A model generated the notes under the pieces. It was given only the letters and a program-made list of their open reading frames with translations. It did no database searches and had not been told where the DNA came from. Below are positions 22,500 through 31,754 of a stretch of 64,000 bases of DNA, one piece after another (position 1 is the first letter of the stretch; every line of letters starts with the position of its first letter). Source of the DNA: Qipengyuania flava (GTDB taxonomy: Bacteria; Pseudomonadota; Alphaproteobacteria; Sphingomonadales; Sphingomonadaceae); contig NZ_JAASQU010000003.1 in assembly GCF_011762005.1 (NCBI RefSeq), positions 337,018 through 401,017 of the forward strand, written 5' to 3'. Made by a program: the position numbers and the translations under genes.

Positions 22500-22667
22500 C
22501 CTCTGGGTGTCTAAATAATGGCGGAATTGGGGCGCCGCAAGCAGATTCGCCCAAATGGCGCCACATTCTCGCCTCATTTGCGCCCAATTCGGCAGAATTG
22601 CGCGGTTTGCGAAGTAGCGGAAAAAGGCGCTCGGCAAGCCGCCTAGCCGTTGCTAAGCCGCTTCGCC

Positions 22668-25502
22668 ATGGGTGAAACACCGCATCTCTACCTCGTCGAC
22701 GGCTCGGCCTACATCTTCCGTGCCTACCACCGCCTCCCCCCGCTGACCGATCCCGAAGGGACGCCGGTCGGCGCTGTCTACGGTTACACGACCATGCTGT
22801 GGAAGCTTGCCGACGATTTGCACAAGGCCGATGGCCCGACCCATCTGGCAGTGATTCTCGACAAGTCGAGCCACAGCTTCCGCAACGAGATCTACGATCA
22901 GTACAAGGCCAATCGCCCACCCCCGCCCGAAGACCTGGTGCCGCAATTCCCGCTGATTCGCGATGCCACGCGTGCGTTCAGCCTGCCCTGCATCGAGGAA
23001 CCCGATGTCGAGGCGGACGACATGATCGCATCCTATGCGCGCGCGGCGCAAAAGCAGGGCTGGCACGTCACCATCGTGTCCTCCGACAAAGATCTGATGC
23101 AGCTCGTCGGCGAGGAGAACGGCGCGCGTATCGACATGCTCGACACGATGAAGAACGCCCGCATCTACATCGAAGAGGTCGAGGAAAAATTCGGCGTCAC
23201 TCCCGAAAAAGTCGGTGACGTGCTCGCGCTCATGGGCGATTCGGTCGACAACATCCCCGGCATCTTCGGGGTTGGCCCCAAGACCGCGAGCAAGCTGATT
23301 GCCGAACACGGCGGGCTGACCGCGGCGCTCGACGCGGCCGACGGCATGAAGAAGAGCAAGCTCAAGGAACGGCTGATCGAGCACCGCGCGGATGCGGAGC
23401 TGAGCCGCGTTCTGGTGACCCTGCGCGAAGATTGCAGCCTGCCCGTCACGCTCGAGGACATGAAGCTCGACGAGGTCCCGCCCGAACCGCTCGCCGCTTT
23501 CCTCGGCAAGCATGGCTTCACCAGCCTGCTCAAGCGGCTCGAAGCGGGCAATGGCAGCCCTTCGCGCGCCACCGATCTCAACCCCGCGAAGCAGGACACC
23601 CCGGGCGCAGCCGCCACCAGCGACGGCAACCGCCAGCCGCTGCCCGATTACCCCGCGGTGGATCGCAGCGCCTATGAATGCGTCCAGACGATCGAGCGGC
23701 TGGAGCATTGGGTCGCGCGGGCACAGGATGCCCGGCTGGTGGCCGTCGATACCGAGACCAGTTCGCTCGATTGCATGCAATGCGATCTCGTTGGCATCAG
23801 CCTCGCGCTCGGTCCCAACGATGCCTGTTATATCCCGCTGGGACATGGCGGCAGCGACATGTTCGCCGAACGCCCGGCGCAGGTGGACAAGGCTGCCGCG
23901 CTGGCCGCGCTCGCCCCCATGCTGGCGAGCGATGCCGTGACCAAGGTGTTCCACAACGGCAAATACGATCTCAACGTGCTGGCCCGCAACGGCGTCGTCG
24001 TCGCACCCGTCGACGACACGATGATCATCAGCTTCGATCTCGATGCCGGCCGCCAGCTCGACGGCATCGGCGGCGGGCATGGCATGGACGAACTTGCCGA
24101 ACGCCATCTCGGCCACACCTGCCTGACGTTCAAGGAACTCTGCGGGACGGGCAAGAAGGCGATCCCCTTCGGCGAGGTCCCGCTCGACAAGGCGACCGAA
24201 TATGCGGCGGAAGATGCGGATGTAACCTGGCGGCTTTACAAGATGCTCAAGCCGCGACTGGCAACCGAGGGCGGAACGCGCATCTACGAGCGGGTCGATC
24301 GCGCGCTGGTCGCCGTGGTCGCGCAAATGGAGCGCCACGGCATCAAGGTCGACCGGACGCGATTGGCCAAGCTGTCGGAAGAATTCGCCACCGAGACCGC
24401 GCGACTGGAAAAGGAAATCCACGCCATCGCTGGCACCGAGTTCACCGTCGGCAGCCCCAAGCAGCTGGGCGAGGTTCTGTTCGACAACTTGGGCTACAAG
24501 GGCGGCAAGAAGGGCAAGAGCGGACAGTATTCGACCGACCAGAGCGTGCTCGAGCGCCTCTCGGGCGAGGGTGCGGAAATCGCCGGCAAGGTGCTCGAGT
24601 GGCGCCAGCTGGCCAAGCTCAAGAGCACCTATACCGACGCGCTGCAGCAGGCGATCAATCCCGAAACCGGGCGCGTGCACACCAGCTACAGCCTGGTCGG
24701 GGCGCAGACCGGGCGCCTGTCATCGACCGAACCGAACCTGCAGAATATCCCGATCCGCACCGAGATCGGCCGCCAGATCCGCGAAGCCTTTGTCGCCGAT
24801 GACGGCAATGTCCTGCTCGCCGCCGACTATTCGCAGATCGAACTGCGGCTGGCCGCGCATATGGCCGACGTCCCCACGCTGAAGGAAGCCTTCGCGCAGG
24901 GCGAAGACATCCACGCCCGCACCGCGAAGGAAATGTTCGGCGAGGTCAACCGCGATACGCGCGGGCGCGCCAAGACGATCAATTTCGCCATTCTCTACGG
25001 CATCTCGCGCTGGGGGCTCGCGGGCCGGCTCGGCGTCGAGGCCGACGAGGCGCAAGCGATGATCGACACTTATTTTCAGCGCTTCCCGGGCATCCAGAAA
25101 TACATCGTTCGCACGCTCGAACAGGTCCGCGAACGCGGATATTCGGAAACGCTCTTCGGCCGAAAGACGTGGTTCCCGCGCATCTCCTCGAAGAACCAGG
25201 CCGAACGCCAGGGCAGCGAGCGCGCGGCGATCAATGCGCCGATCCAGGGGACCAGCGCGGATATCATCAAGCGCGCCATGGTGCGGATGATGCCCGCACT
25301 CGAAGCCGCCGGGCTGGGCCATGTCCGGATGCTGCTGCAGGTCCATGACGAACTGGTCTTCGAATTGCCCGAGGGTGATGTAACCGCGGCATCCGAAGTG
25401 ATCGAACGGGTGATGGCGGGCGCCGCCGAGCCTTCGGTCGAACTCGACGTCCCGCTGGGCGTCGAGATCGGCACGGGCACAAGCTGGGGAGCCGCACACT
25501 GA
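22668..25502 (+). CDS. polA: DNA polymerase I
   Basis: This 944-residue repair and Okazaki-maturation polymerase has all three domains. The 5'-nuclease domain spans about 1-290 (LVDGSAYIFRAYH, then VEADDMIASYARAA). The proofreading domain keeps its metal ligands, as VAVDTETSSLD near residue 360 and YAAEDADVTWRLY near 512, so the 3'-5' exonuclease should be active. The polymerase domain shows motif A DYSQIELRLAAHM near 719 and motif C LLQVHDELVFELP near 891. I use the ATG at 22668 rather than a TTG six codons upstream. An HWE kinase gene follows 44 bases later. Confidence 0.97.
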   Translation: MGETPHLYLVDGSAYIFRAYHRLPPLTDPEGTPVGAVYGYTTMLWKLADDLHKADGPTHLAVILDKSSHSFRNEIYDQYKANRPPPPEDLVPQFPLIRDATRAFSLPCIEEPDVEADDMIASYARAAQKQGWHVTIVSSDKDLMQLVGEENGARIDMLDTMKNARIYIEEVEEKFGVTPEKVGDVLALMGDSVDNIPGIFGVGPKTASKLIAEHGGLTAALDAADGMKKSKLKERLIEHRADAELSRVLVTLREDCSLPVTLEDMKLDEVPPEPLAAFLGKHGFTSLLKRLEAGNGSPSRATDLNPAKQDTPGAAATSDGNRQPLPDYPAVDRSAYECVQTIERLEHWVARAQDARLVAVDTETSSLDCMQCDLVGISLALGPNDACYIPLGHGGSDMFAERPAQVDKAAALAALAPMLASDAVTKVFHNGKYDLNVLARNGVVVAPVDDTMIISFDLDAGRQLDGIGGGHGMDELAERHLGHTCLTFKELCGTGKKAIPFGEVPLDKATEYAAEDADVTWRLYKMLKPRLATEGGTRIYERVDRALVAVVAQMERHGIKVDRTRLAKLSEEFATETARLEKEIHAIAGTEFTVGSPKQLGEVLFDNLGYKGGKKGKSGQYSTDQSVLERLSGEGAEIAGKVLEWRQLAKLKSTYTDALQQAINPETGRVHTSYSLVGAQTGRLSSTEPNLQNIPIRTEIGRQIREAFVADDGNVLLAADYSQIELRLAAHMADVPTLKEAFAQGEDIHARTAKEMFGEVNRDTRGRAKTINFAILYGISRWGLAGRLGVEADEAQAMIDTYFQRFPGIQKYIVRTLEQVRERGYSETLFGRKTWFPRISSKNQAERQGSERAAINAPIQGTSADIIKRAMVRMMPALEAAGLGHVRMLLQVHDELVFELPEGDVTAASEVIERVMAGAAEPSVELDVPLGVEIGTGTSWGAAH

Positions 25503-25546
25503 CCGAGATCGAAGAATTCGTCGCGCGCACGCGTGACCCCAAGTGG

Positions 25547-26779
25547 ATGAATGTCGCGCTGCTCGGCGTGATCGCTGCCGCGATGTTCGCAACGCTGTTC
25601 CTCGTCTACCAGACGGTGGAGGCCGAACGCGCGCAGCGCGAACAGGTGCGGCGGACGGTAGAGGTGCTCGAAGAGCTGCGCCAGGTGAGCCGCTCGGCGC
25701 TCAGCGGCGAGACGGGCCAGCGCGGCTATTTGATCACGCTCGACCGACGTTATCTCGCGCCCTACCAGGCCGGTCGCGAACAGATCGATCCCGCGCTCGA
25801 GCGCATTCGCGAACTGATCGGCGACGATGCGACCGCACGCCAGACCGAGCTGATCGACCAGATCGACGCGCTGGCGCGTGCCAAGTTCGACGAGATGGCC
25901 GGCGGCGTTCAATTGCTCGAGGATGGCCGCTTGCTCGATGCACGCCGCGCGATCCTGACCGACGAAGGCGTCGAGACGATGGAGCGCCTCAATCGCGCGA
26001 TCGCCGAGATGCAGGACATCGAAAACGAAATCCTCGCCGAGCTCAGCACCGAGGCCGCGCGCACCGAGGCGCGCGTACTGCCGCTGCTGGGCGCGCTGTT
26101 CGTGCTGCTCATCCTGGCTATGTTCGCCGGCGCGCGGCTGGTCGGGCGGGCGGCGCGGGCCGAGGCCGAGGCCGCGCAGGCAGCGGTGGTCAGCGAGGCG
26201 CGCGACCGTGCCGACCTGCTGGCGCGCGAACTTAACCACCGGGTCAAGAACCTGTTCGCGGTGGTGCTCGCCATCGTGCAGATGAGCGCGCGCGACAAGC
26301 CCGAGGCGAAAGAGGTAACCGACAGCATTGCGCAGCGAATCCGCGCGCTGCTGACCGCGCATGAAGTCAGCCAGGGCGAGCTCGAACGGCCGGTGGCCTC
26401 GCTGCGCGCGCTGGTCGAAACCTCGCTCGCGCCCTATCGGTCGAGCAAGCATCCCGCGAAGATCGAAGGCCCCGACGTGATGCTGCCGGCCAAGCGCGTC
26501 ACCCCGCTGGGGCTCGTGCTGCACGAATTGACCACCAATGCGGTGAAATATGGCGCATGGCGCAAGGAAGGCACCGTGCATGTCACCTGGACCGAACAGG
26601 ACGGATCGGTGCGGCTGGAATGGCGCGAGACGGGAGCCGAGCTCGAGGAGTTGCCCGATCGCAAGGGTTTCGGCAGCTTGCTGATGACCAGCGCCGCGAG
26701 GCAATTCGGCGGCACATTCGAGCGCGATTTCAATGCGGACGGGCTGACCGTCACCATCGTGCTGCCGGTGGGTGACTAG
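25547..26779 (+). CDS. CHASE3-HWE family sensor histidine kinase
   Basis: This 410-residue membrane sensor has one helix near residues 4-24, a CHASE3 periplasmic domain (about 30-170, with SALSGETGQRGYLITLDRRYL) and a second helix near 178-200. The cytoplasmic part is an HWE-type kinase: RELNHRVKNLFAVV with the phospho-acceptor His near 230, N-box LVLHELTTNAVKYGA near 325, and the family-defining WRE (LEWRETG). HWE kinases often feed the alphaproteobacterial general stress response, but no partner response regulator is nearby. It is downstream of polA and upstream of an MscS channel gene on the same strand. Confidence 0.92.
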   Translation: MNVALLGVIAAAMFATLFLVYQTVEAERAQREQVRRTVEVLEELRQVSRSALSGETGQRGYLITLDRRYLAPYQAGREQIDPALERIRELIGDDATARQTELIDQIDALARAKFDEMAGGVQLLEDGRLLDARRAILTDEGVETMERLNRAIAEMQDIENEILAELSTEAARTEARVLPLLGALFVLLILAMFAGARLVGRAARAEAEAAQAAVVSEARDRADLLARELNHRVKNLFAVVLAIVQMSARDKPEAKEVTDSIAQRIRALLTAHEVSQGELERPVASLRALVETSLAPYRSSKHPAKIEGPDVMLPAKRVTPLGLVLHELTTNAVKYGAWRKEGTVHVTWTEQDGSVRLEWRETGAELEELPDRKGFGSLLMTSAARQFGGTFERDFNADGLTVTIVLPVGD

Positions 26780-26817
26780 GCTTGCCGACGGCCCGGCGTC
26801 ACCATAGGCTTTAGCGC

Positions 26818-27906
26818 ATGCTGGACCGCTACGACCCGCGTAATTGGCCGATTTCGTATGAAGGTGTGATCCACACGCTGATCGTGCTGGGCAGCGCAGT
26901 GCTGCTGGCGTTGGTCGCGCACTGGGTGGTTTTCGCGCTGCTGCGTCGGCTTGCACGCAGTTCGGAGAGCACGATCGACGACATGGTCGTCGAAGCGGTG
27001 CGCAAGCCGCTGCGCTGGGCGACGATCGCCTTTGCCATCGCCGCCGCCGCAGAAAACGACGCGCTGGTGGGACGCGGCTGGGACATGCTCGCGAGCTTCC
27101 TCGTTCCCGCGGTGATCGGCTGGGTGGCCTATGCGATCGTGCGCGGGCTGGCCCGCGGCTACGAAGCGAAGATCAGCGAGGCAAGCGATCCGGTCGCGCA
27201 GCGCGGGCGGCTGACGCGGATCGCGATCCTTTCGCGCACGGTGAAGGTGGGAATCATCATCGTCACCGTTTCGCTGATCATGCTGAACATCCCCGGCGTG
27301 CGCGACGTCGGCACCACGCTGCTCGCATCGGCCGGTCTGGCGGCCCTTGCAGTGGGTGCCGCCGCGCAGCCGGCACTCAAGTCGCTGATCGGCGGCCTGC
27401 AAATGGCGATCACCCAGCCGCTACGGATTGGCGATCTCGTCAAGGTCGATGGCCAGGCTGGCCGGGTCGAGGAAATCCGCATGAGCTTCGTCACCATCCG
27501 GACCTGGGACGAACGCGTGCTGGTGGTGCCGACCATCCGTTTTCTCGACGAGAGTTTCGAGAACTGGTCGCGCGTCGACGAGCGCCTGACCGGTCCGGTG
27601 ATGCTGCATCTCGATCCGATCGCGGACGTCGAGCCGATCCGCGCCGAATTCGAACGCTACGTGCAGGCGCACGAATTGTGGGACGGCCGCAACCTGCAGC
27701 TGCTCATGACCGAAGCCTATCCCGAGAGCGTCGAACTGCGCCTGTCGATGAGCGCGGAAACCATCGGCGACCTGTGGGTTCTGCGCTGCGGGGTGCGCGA
27801 ACACATGCTGACTTGGCTACGCGAACACCAGCCCGATGCGCTGATCAGGCATCGTCTCGAGGTTCCCGGCGGGCACCCCAAGGCCGAGGAACCGGCCGCG
27901 CCCTGA
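26818..27906 (+). CDS. MscS-type mechanosensitive channel
   Basis: This 362-residue protein carries several N-terminal helices (about 18-40, 60-78, 88-110, 135-155) before the MscS core. The pore helix reads SAGLAALAVGAAAQPALKSL (about 175-195), followed by IGDLVKVDGQAGRVEEIRMSF and RVLVVPTIRFLDESFENWS. Compared with MscS, the pore is richer in Ala and has a Gln-Pro kink. It lies 38 bases after the HWE kinase gene, so one transcript is possible. It would act as an osmotic safety valve. Convergent with the CDC48 gene. Confidence 0.92.
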   Translation: MLDRYDPRNWPISYEGVIHTLIVLGSAVLLALVAHWVVFALLRRLARSSESTIDDMVVEAVRKPLRWATIAFAIAAAAENDALVGRGWDMLASFLVPAVIGWVAYAIVRGLARGYEAKISEASDPVAQRGRLTRIAILSRTVKVGIIIVTVSLIMLNIPGVRDVGTTLLASAGLAALAVGAAAQPALKSLIGGLQMAITQPLRIGDLVKVDGQAGRVEEIRMSFVTIRTWDERVLVVPTIRFLDESFENWSRVDERLTGPVMLHLDPIADVEPIRAEFERYVQAHELWDGRNLQLLMTEAYPESVELRLSMSAETIGDLWVLRCGVREHMLTWLREHQPDALIRHRLEVPGGHPKAEEPAAP

Positions 27907-27946
27907 CCTGTCGCATAAGCGGCGGATCTAGAGCGCGGCTGCGGTC

Positions 27947-30274
27947 CTAGCCGGTGGTTTCGGGCCCGTGCTTCTCGTCGCGCGTGCTTTCGACCATGCC
28001 CTCGTAGAGGAAGCCGATCGGCCGCACTTCGGCCGCGCGCTTTTTCAATTCGCCGCGCATCTTCTTGTATTCGGCTTCCATCTTCGGGGTCACCGTCGCC
28101 CGGCTGTCCTTGAGCGCTTCGGCGAAGTCGGTCGCGGAAACCTCCTGCACCTCGCTGCCCACGCGGTGCAGTGCATTGAGGCCCGCACGACGCACTACGT
28201 CTTCGAGATCCGCCCCGGTAAAGCGCGCGGTCTTGTCCGCCACGACGGCCAGATCGACATCTGCCGCCAGCGGCATGTCCTTGGTATGGATACCGAGGAT
28301 CTGCTCGCGGCCCGCCTTGTCGGGCGTACCGACATAAACCAGCTCGTCGAAACGACCCGGGCGCAGCAGCGCCGGATCAACCAGCGTCGGGCGATTGGTC
28401 GCGCCGATCACCACGACCGACTGGAGTTCTTCCAGCCCGTCCATTTCCGCGAGGATTGTGTTGACCACGCGGCCGGTGACCTGCGGCTCGCCCTGCCCGC
28501 TGCCGCGGGCCGGAACGAGGCTGTCGATCTCGTCGATGAAGACGACGCAGGGCGCAACCGCGCGGGCGCGCTTGAACATGCGCGCGATCTGCTGCTCGCT
28601 CTCGCCATACCATTTCGACAGCAGGTCCGAGCTCTTCATCGAGATGAAATTGGCCTTCGCCTCCTTGGCCACCGCCTTGGCAAGCAGCGTCTTGCCCGTG
28701 CCCGGGGGGCCATAGAGCAGGAAGCCCTTCGCCGGTCGGATTCCGAGGCGGTGGAAGGCCTCGGGGTTCTTCATCGGCAGTTCGATGCCTTCCTTGAGCT
28801 TCTCGATCGAATCGCCCACCCCGCCAATGTCGGACCAGCCGACCTTGGGGACCTGAACCATGACTTCGCGCATTGCCGAAGGCTGGATCCGCTTGAGCGC
28901 GGAAAGGAAATCCTCGCGCCCGACATAGAGCTCGTCGAGCACTTCGGGCGGGATCGTACGCTCGTCGAGGTCGATCTTGGGCATGATCCGGCGCACCGCA
29001 TCGATCGCCGCCTCGCGCGCCAGCGCCGCGATATCGGCGCCGACGAAGCCATAGGTCGCGCGCGCCAGTTCGCCGAGATCGACCCTGTCGCCCAAGGGCA
29101 TGCCGCGCGTGTGGATGCCGAGGATCTCGCGCCGCCCCTGCTCGTCGGGGACGCCGATCACGATTTCGCGATCGAAGCGGCCCGGACGGCGCAGCGCCTC
29201 GTCGATGGCATCGGGGCGGTTGGTGGCCGCGATCACCACGAGGTTCGAACGCGCCTCGAGCCCGTCCATCAGTGTCAGCAATTGGGCGACGAGGCGCTTT
29301 TCCGCCTCGCCCGGGACACGGTCGCGCTTGGGGGCGATCGAATCGATCTCGTCGATAAACACGATGGCGGGCGCGTCCTTGCTGGCCTGTTCGAACACTT
29401 CGCGCAGCGCCTTTTCGCTCTCGCCATAGCCCGAACCCATGATCTCGGGTCCGTTGATGGTGAAGAAATTGGCATCGCTTTCGTTAGCGACCGCTTGCGC
29501 GAGCCGCGTCTTGCCGGTGCCTGGCGGTCCGTGCAGCAGCACGCCCTTGGGCGGATCGACACCCAGCCGGGTGAACAGTTCCGGATAGCGCAGCGGCAGT
29601 TCAACCATTTCGCGCAATTGCTGGATGGTTTCCTCCATCCCGCCGACATCGTCGTAATTGACCACTGCGCGCGCATCGCGCGGCGCCTCGAATTCGGCGC
29701 GCAGCTCGACCTCGGTATCCTCGTCGATATGGACGATGCCCTTGGGGCTGGTCGACACGACGCTCAGCCGGATCTGGGTGAGCGCATAGGCGGGCGCGTT
29801 GAACATGCGGCGCACTTCGGGCGGCATGTTCTGCACCGGCTGCTGGCCGGTGGTCGCCACGAGGTCGCCCGCTACCAGCGGCTTGCGGAAGAAGTTGCGC
29901 TTGAGCGCCTGTGCCGGACCCTGCAGCCGCATCTCGCGCTGTGCGGGGGCAAAGACCACGCGGGTCGCGGGCCGCGATTCGGCCACCGCCACGCGCACAT
30001 GTTCGCCCGACCCGACTTCGGCATTGCCGCGCTGGAGCCCATCAAGCCGGATGACATCGAGGCTCTGGTCTTCGTCGTAGGCAGCCATGGCGACCGCCGC
30101 GGTCGCGCGCTTGCCGGTGATTTCGACCAGGTCGCCCTCGGTGATCCCCAGCGCCTGGAATGCGGAACGCGGCATGCGCGCGATGCCCTGTCCGCTTTCT
30201 TCCTGCCGCGCCGCTGCAACCTGCAGCCTAACAGTGGTGTCATCTGGAGTGGTTGCAGCGTCCGCATCGGCCAT
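27947..30274 (-). CDS. CDC48/VCP-like double AAA+ ATPase
   Basis: This 775-residue protein has the full archaeal/eukaryotic CDC48 plan. An N-terminal double-psi barrel and substrate domain (about 12-190) begins with SGQGIARMPRSAFQALGI. Domain D1 has Walker A GPPGTGKT near 248, Walker B VFIDEIDSIAPKR near 306 and RRPGRFDRE. Domain D2 has a second GPPGTGKT near 521, DEIDSLVPARG near 578 and LRPGRFDELVYV. D2 keeps an aromatic pore loop (KWYGESE). Such machines unfold or remodel proteins; no HbYX proteasome-docking tail is present. Bacteria mostly lack this protein, though scattered alphaproteobacteria have it. Confidence 0.95.
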   Translation of the reverse strand: MADADAATTPDDTTVRLQVAAARQEESGQGIARMPRSAFQALGITEGDLVEITGKRATAAVAMAAYDEDQSLDVIRLDGLQRGNAEVGSGEHVRVAVAESRPATRVVFAPAQREMRLQGPAQALKRNFFRKPLVAGDLVATTGQQPVQNMPPEVRRMFNAPAYALTQIRLSVVSTSPKGIVHIDEDTEVELRAEFEAPRDARAVVNYDDVGGMEETIQQLREMVELPLRYPELFTRLGVDPPKGVLLHGPPGTGKTRLAQAVANESDANFFTINGPEIMGSGYGESEKALREVFEQASKDAPAIVFIDEIDSIAPKRDRVPGEAEKRLVAQLLTLMDGLEARSNLVVIAATNRPDAIDEALRRPGRFDREIVIGVPDEQGRREILGIHTRGMPLGDRVDLGELARATYGFVGADIAALAREAAIDAVRRIMPKIDLDERTIPPEVLDELYVGREDFLSALKRIQPSAMREVMVQVPKVGWSDIGGVGDSIEKLKEGIELPMKNPEAFHRLGIRPAKGFLLYGPPGTGKTLLAKAVAKEAKANFISMKSSDLLSKWYGESEQQIARMFKRARAVAPCVVFIDEIDSLVPARGSGQGEPQVTGRVVNTILAEMDGLEELQSVVVIGATNRPTLVDPALLRPGRFDELVYVGTPDKAGREQILGIHTKDMPLAADVDLAVVADKTARFTGADLEDVVRRAGLNALHRVGSEVQEVSATDFAEALKDSRATVTPKMEAEYKKMRGELKKRAAEVRPIGFLYEGMVESTRDEKHGPETTG

Positions 30275-30310
30275 TGAGCTGGGTTCCCGTTACCTGTTCG
30301 CGTCGTGCGG

Positions 30311-30322
30311 CCCCAATTGGGG
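30311..30322. promoter_or_regulatory. 12-base palindrome CCCCAATTGGGG (copy 2)
   Basis: This is identical to 22488-22499 and lies 36 bases before the CDC48 start codon, in its promoter or leader. Both copies being intergenic suggests a regulator site rather than chance. No known regulator is assigned. Confidence 0.4.
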
Positions 30323-30375
30323 ACCGGGCTCATCGGATGCAATGAGCGAGCCCTGCGTGAAGGTCCAGCGGCAAG

Positions 30376-30407
30376 AAAAAAGCCCGGCTGGCGAACCAAC
30401 CGGGCTT
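30376..30407 (-). terminator. Rho-independent terminator on the minus strand
   Basis: On the minus strand AAGCCCGG-TTGG (30407 downward), TTCG, CCAG-CCGGGCTT forms an interrupted stem with a stable TTCG loop, followed by TTTTTC. It lies upstream of the CDC48 gene, so it must end some other minus-strand transcript. No protein gene ends there. Confidence 0.8.
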
Positions 30408-30561
30408 GGAAGTCTTGGGAGAGGATGCCTGAAAGGCACGTCCGATATGTTCGACGGCACGGTTTTGTGCAAGTGCGAAAAGGACAAACTAGATTGCACA
30501 AAGCGCAACGGTCTTTCGCATTGCGCGCCTAAGGCATTGTATTTCAATTTCTTTACAATGC
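30376..30561 (-). ncRNA. Candidate structured small RNA
   Basis: Read on the minus strand, this 186-base stretch is a run of inverted repeats ending in a Rho-independent terminator. In order: GCATTGTA/TACAATGC (30554-30561 with 30534-30541); GCGCAA/TTGCGC (30521-30526 with 30503-30508); TTGTGCAA/TTGCACAA (30494-30501 with 30465-30472); a TGCCT-TTC-AGGCA hairpin near 30427-30440; a single-stranded CCTCTCCC; then the terminator. CCTCTCCC could pair with Shine-Dalgarno sequences. No protein-coding frame of note exists on this strand except a 10-codon ORF. The 516-base gap 30275-30790 holds no other gene. The exact 5' end and the family are unknown. Confidence 0.45.
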
Positions 30562-30790
30562 ATGCTCGGCGCGGATCTCTTTTTGCAGCGCACAATATCC
30601 GACGGTTTGTGCACTTGCAGCGCAGCCGGGCGCACGGAATCGAGGCGCGCCCTAGGGCGGCTGCGGGGCGAAGACCAGCCCAATTTGCCGCCTCCCGAGC
30701 GAGTCTTTCCTCCGAAGCGGGCGGTTCGGGATCGCATTCGCTGCTATGGAACGCCGAACCGCAACCGACTCGACCAACGGAGCCCACCCC

Positions 30791-31723
30791 ATGATTCGCC
30801 TTGCCCTGATCACCACCGGAAGCCTCGTGCTTGCCGGATGCGCGACCGCAACCGGCGCTCCGATCGCTGCGGAGGCGCCAACCGCTTCCCCGGTGGCGGC
30901 GAGTAGCGGCGATGCGCCCGATACGATGCGCTGGCTCTACGGCTCCGGCGAAGCTGCCGCCGCATCGATCCAGACCTGGCGGCAAATCGCCGATTATGCA
31001 GTGGCGGTGGCTAGCGCAGGCGCCACCCCGCGCTCAGTCCCGATGGGGTTGCCCGGTTACGAGGGGGGGATCGGCGCGCCGTCCTGCACATCCGACGATG
31101 GCGTACAGAAGCCGTTGGCGGCCGTTTTCGATGTCGACGAGACGGTTCTGCTCAACACCGGTTACGAATATTGGCAGGCGCTCAGCGGCAAGGGTTTCGA
31201 TCCCGCAGAATGGGGCCAGTGGGAACGCGGGGGCGCGGGTATAGCGCCCCCCGTACCCGGCGCGGTGACCGGCATACGTCGCCTGCGCGAGGCAGGCATA
31301 ACCGTTATCTTCAACACCAATCGCGATACGGGTTCGGCCGCAGGCACGGTCGCGGCGCTCGAAGCGGCCGGCGTCGGCCGAGCGGTCCATCGCGAAACGC
31401 TGTTCCTGCGCGGCGACGATGCGATGGGCGGTCGCAAGGACGGACGCCGCGCGCGAATCGCGGAGACGCATTGCGTCATCGCGATGGCGGGCGACAATCT
31501 CGGCGATTTCGCCGATGTCTTCAATGCGGACGAAAGCGCGATCCAGCAGCGCCGCGCTATGGTTGCCCGCGGCGATTATGCGCGCCTGTGGGGCAATGGC
31601 TGGTTCCTCGTGCCCAACCCGGTCTACGGCGCATGGCAGGAAGGCACCATCGACCAGGTCTTCCCGCCCGAAACCCGGTGGAGACCGCAAATCGGCGACG
31701 CACCCGCGATTATGGAACAATAG
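30791..31723 (+). CDS. HAD-family acid phosphatase lipoprotein
   Basis: This 310-residue lipoprotein has the lipobox LAGC (Cys17). The catalytic domain belongs to the HAD acid phosphatases related to Haemophilus e(P4): motif I FDVDETVLLNTGYEYW near residue 114, motif II IFNTNRDTGSAAGTV, and motif IV MAGDNLGDFADVF. It would hydrolyse phosphomonoesters, for example nucleotides, at the cell surface. The motif II Asn-Thr-Asn-Arg matches the e(P4) group. I take the ATG at 30791, where the signal peptide begins; upstream codons in frame are not signal-like. Confidence 0.92.
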   Translation: MIRLALITTGSLVLAGCATATGAPIAAEAPTASPVAASSGDAPDTMRWLYGSGEAAAASIQTWRQIADYAVAVASAGATPRSVPMGLPGYEGGIGAPSCTSDDGVQKPLAAVFDVDETVLLNTGYEYWQALSGKGFDPAEWGQWERGGAGIAPPVPGAVTGIRRLREAGITVIFNTNRDTGSAAGTVAALEAAGVGRAVHRETLFLRGDDAMGGRKDGRRARIAETHCVIAMAGDNLGDFADVFNADESAIQQRRAMVARGDYARLWGNGWFLVPNPVYGAWQEGTIDQVFPPETRWRPQIGDAPAIMEQ

Positions 31724-31754
31724 CGGCCGTTGCGGGAGTCGCGGCCGGCCGCGC

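Noticed and set aside
22653..24680. Minus-strand frame over polA
   Set aside because: Antisense shadow of polA, whose three domains are all present on the plus strand.
27968..30277. Plus-strand open frame of 769 codons
   Set aside because: Complement of the CDC48 gene; His/Asp/Val-rich sequence without any domain.
30481..30525. 10-codon leader peptide (MRKTVALCAI) as an attenuator ORF
   Set aside because: No run of one amino acid and no biosynthetic operon follows; it lies within a structured RNA candidate and is probably fortuitous.
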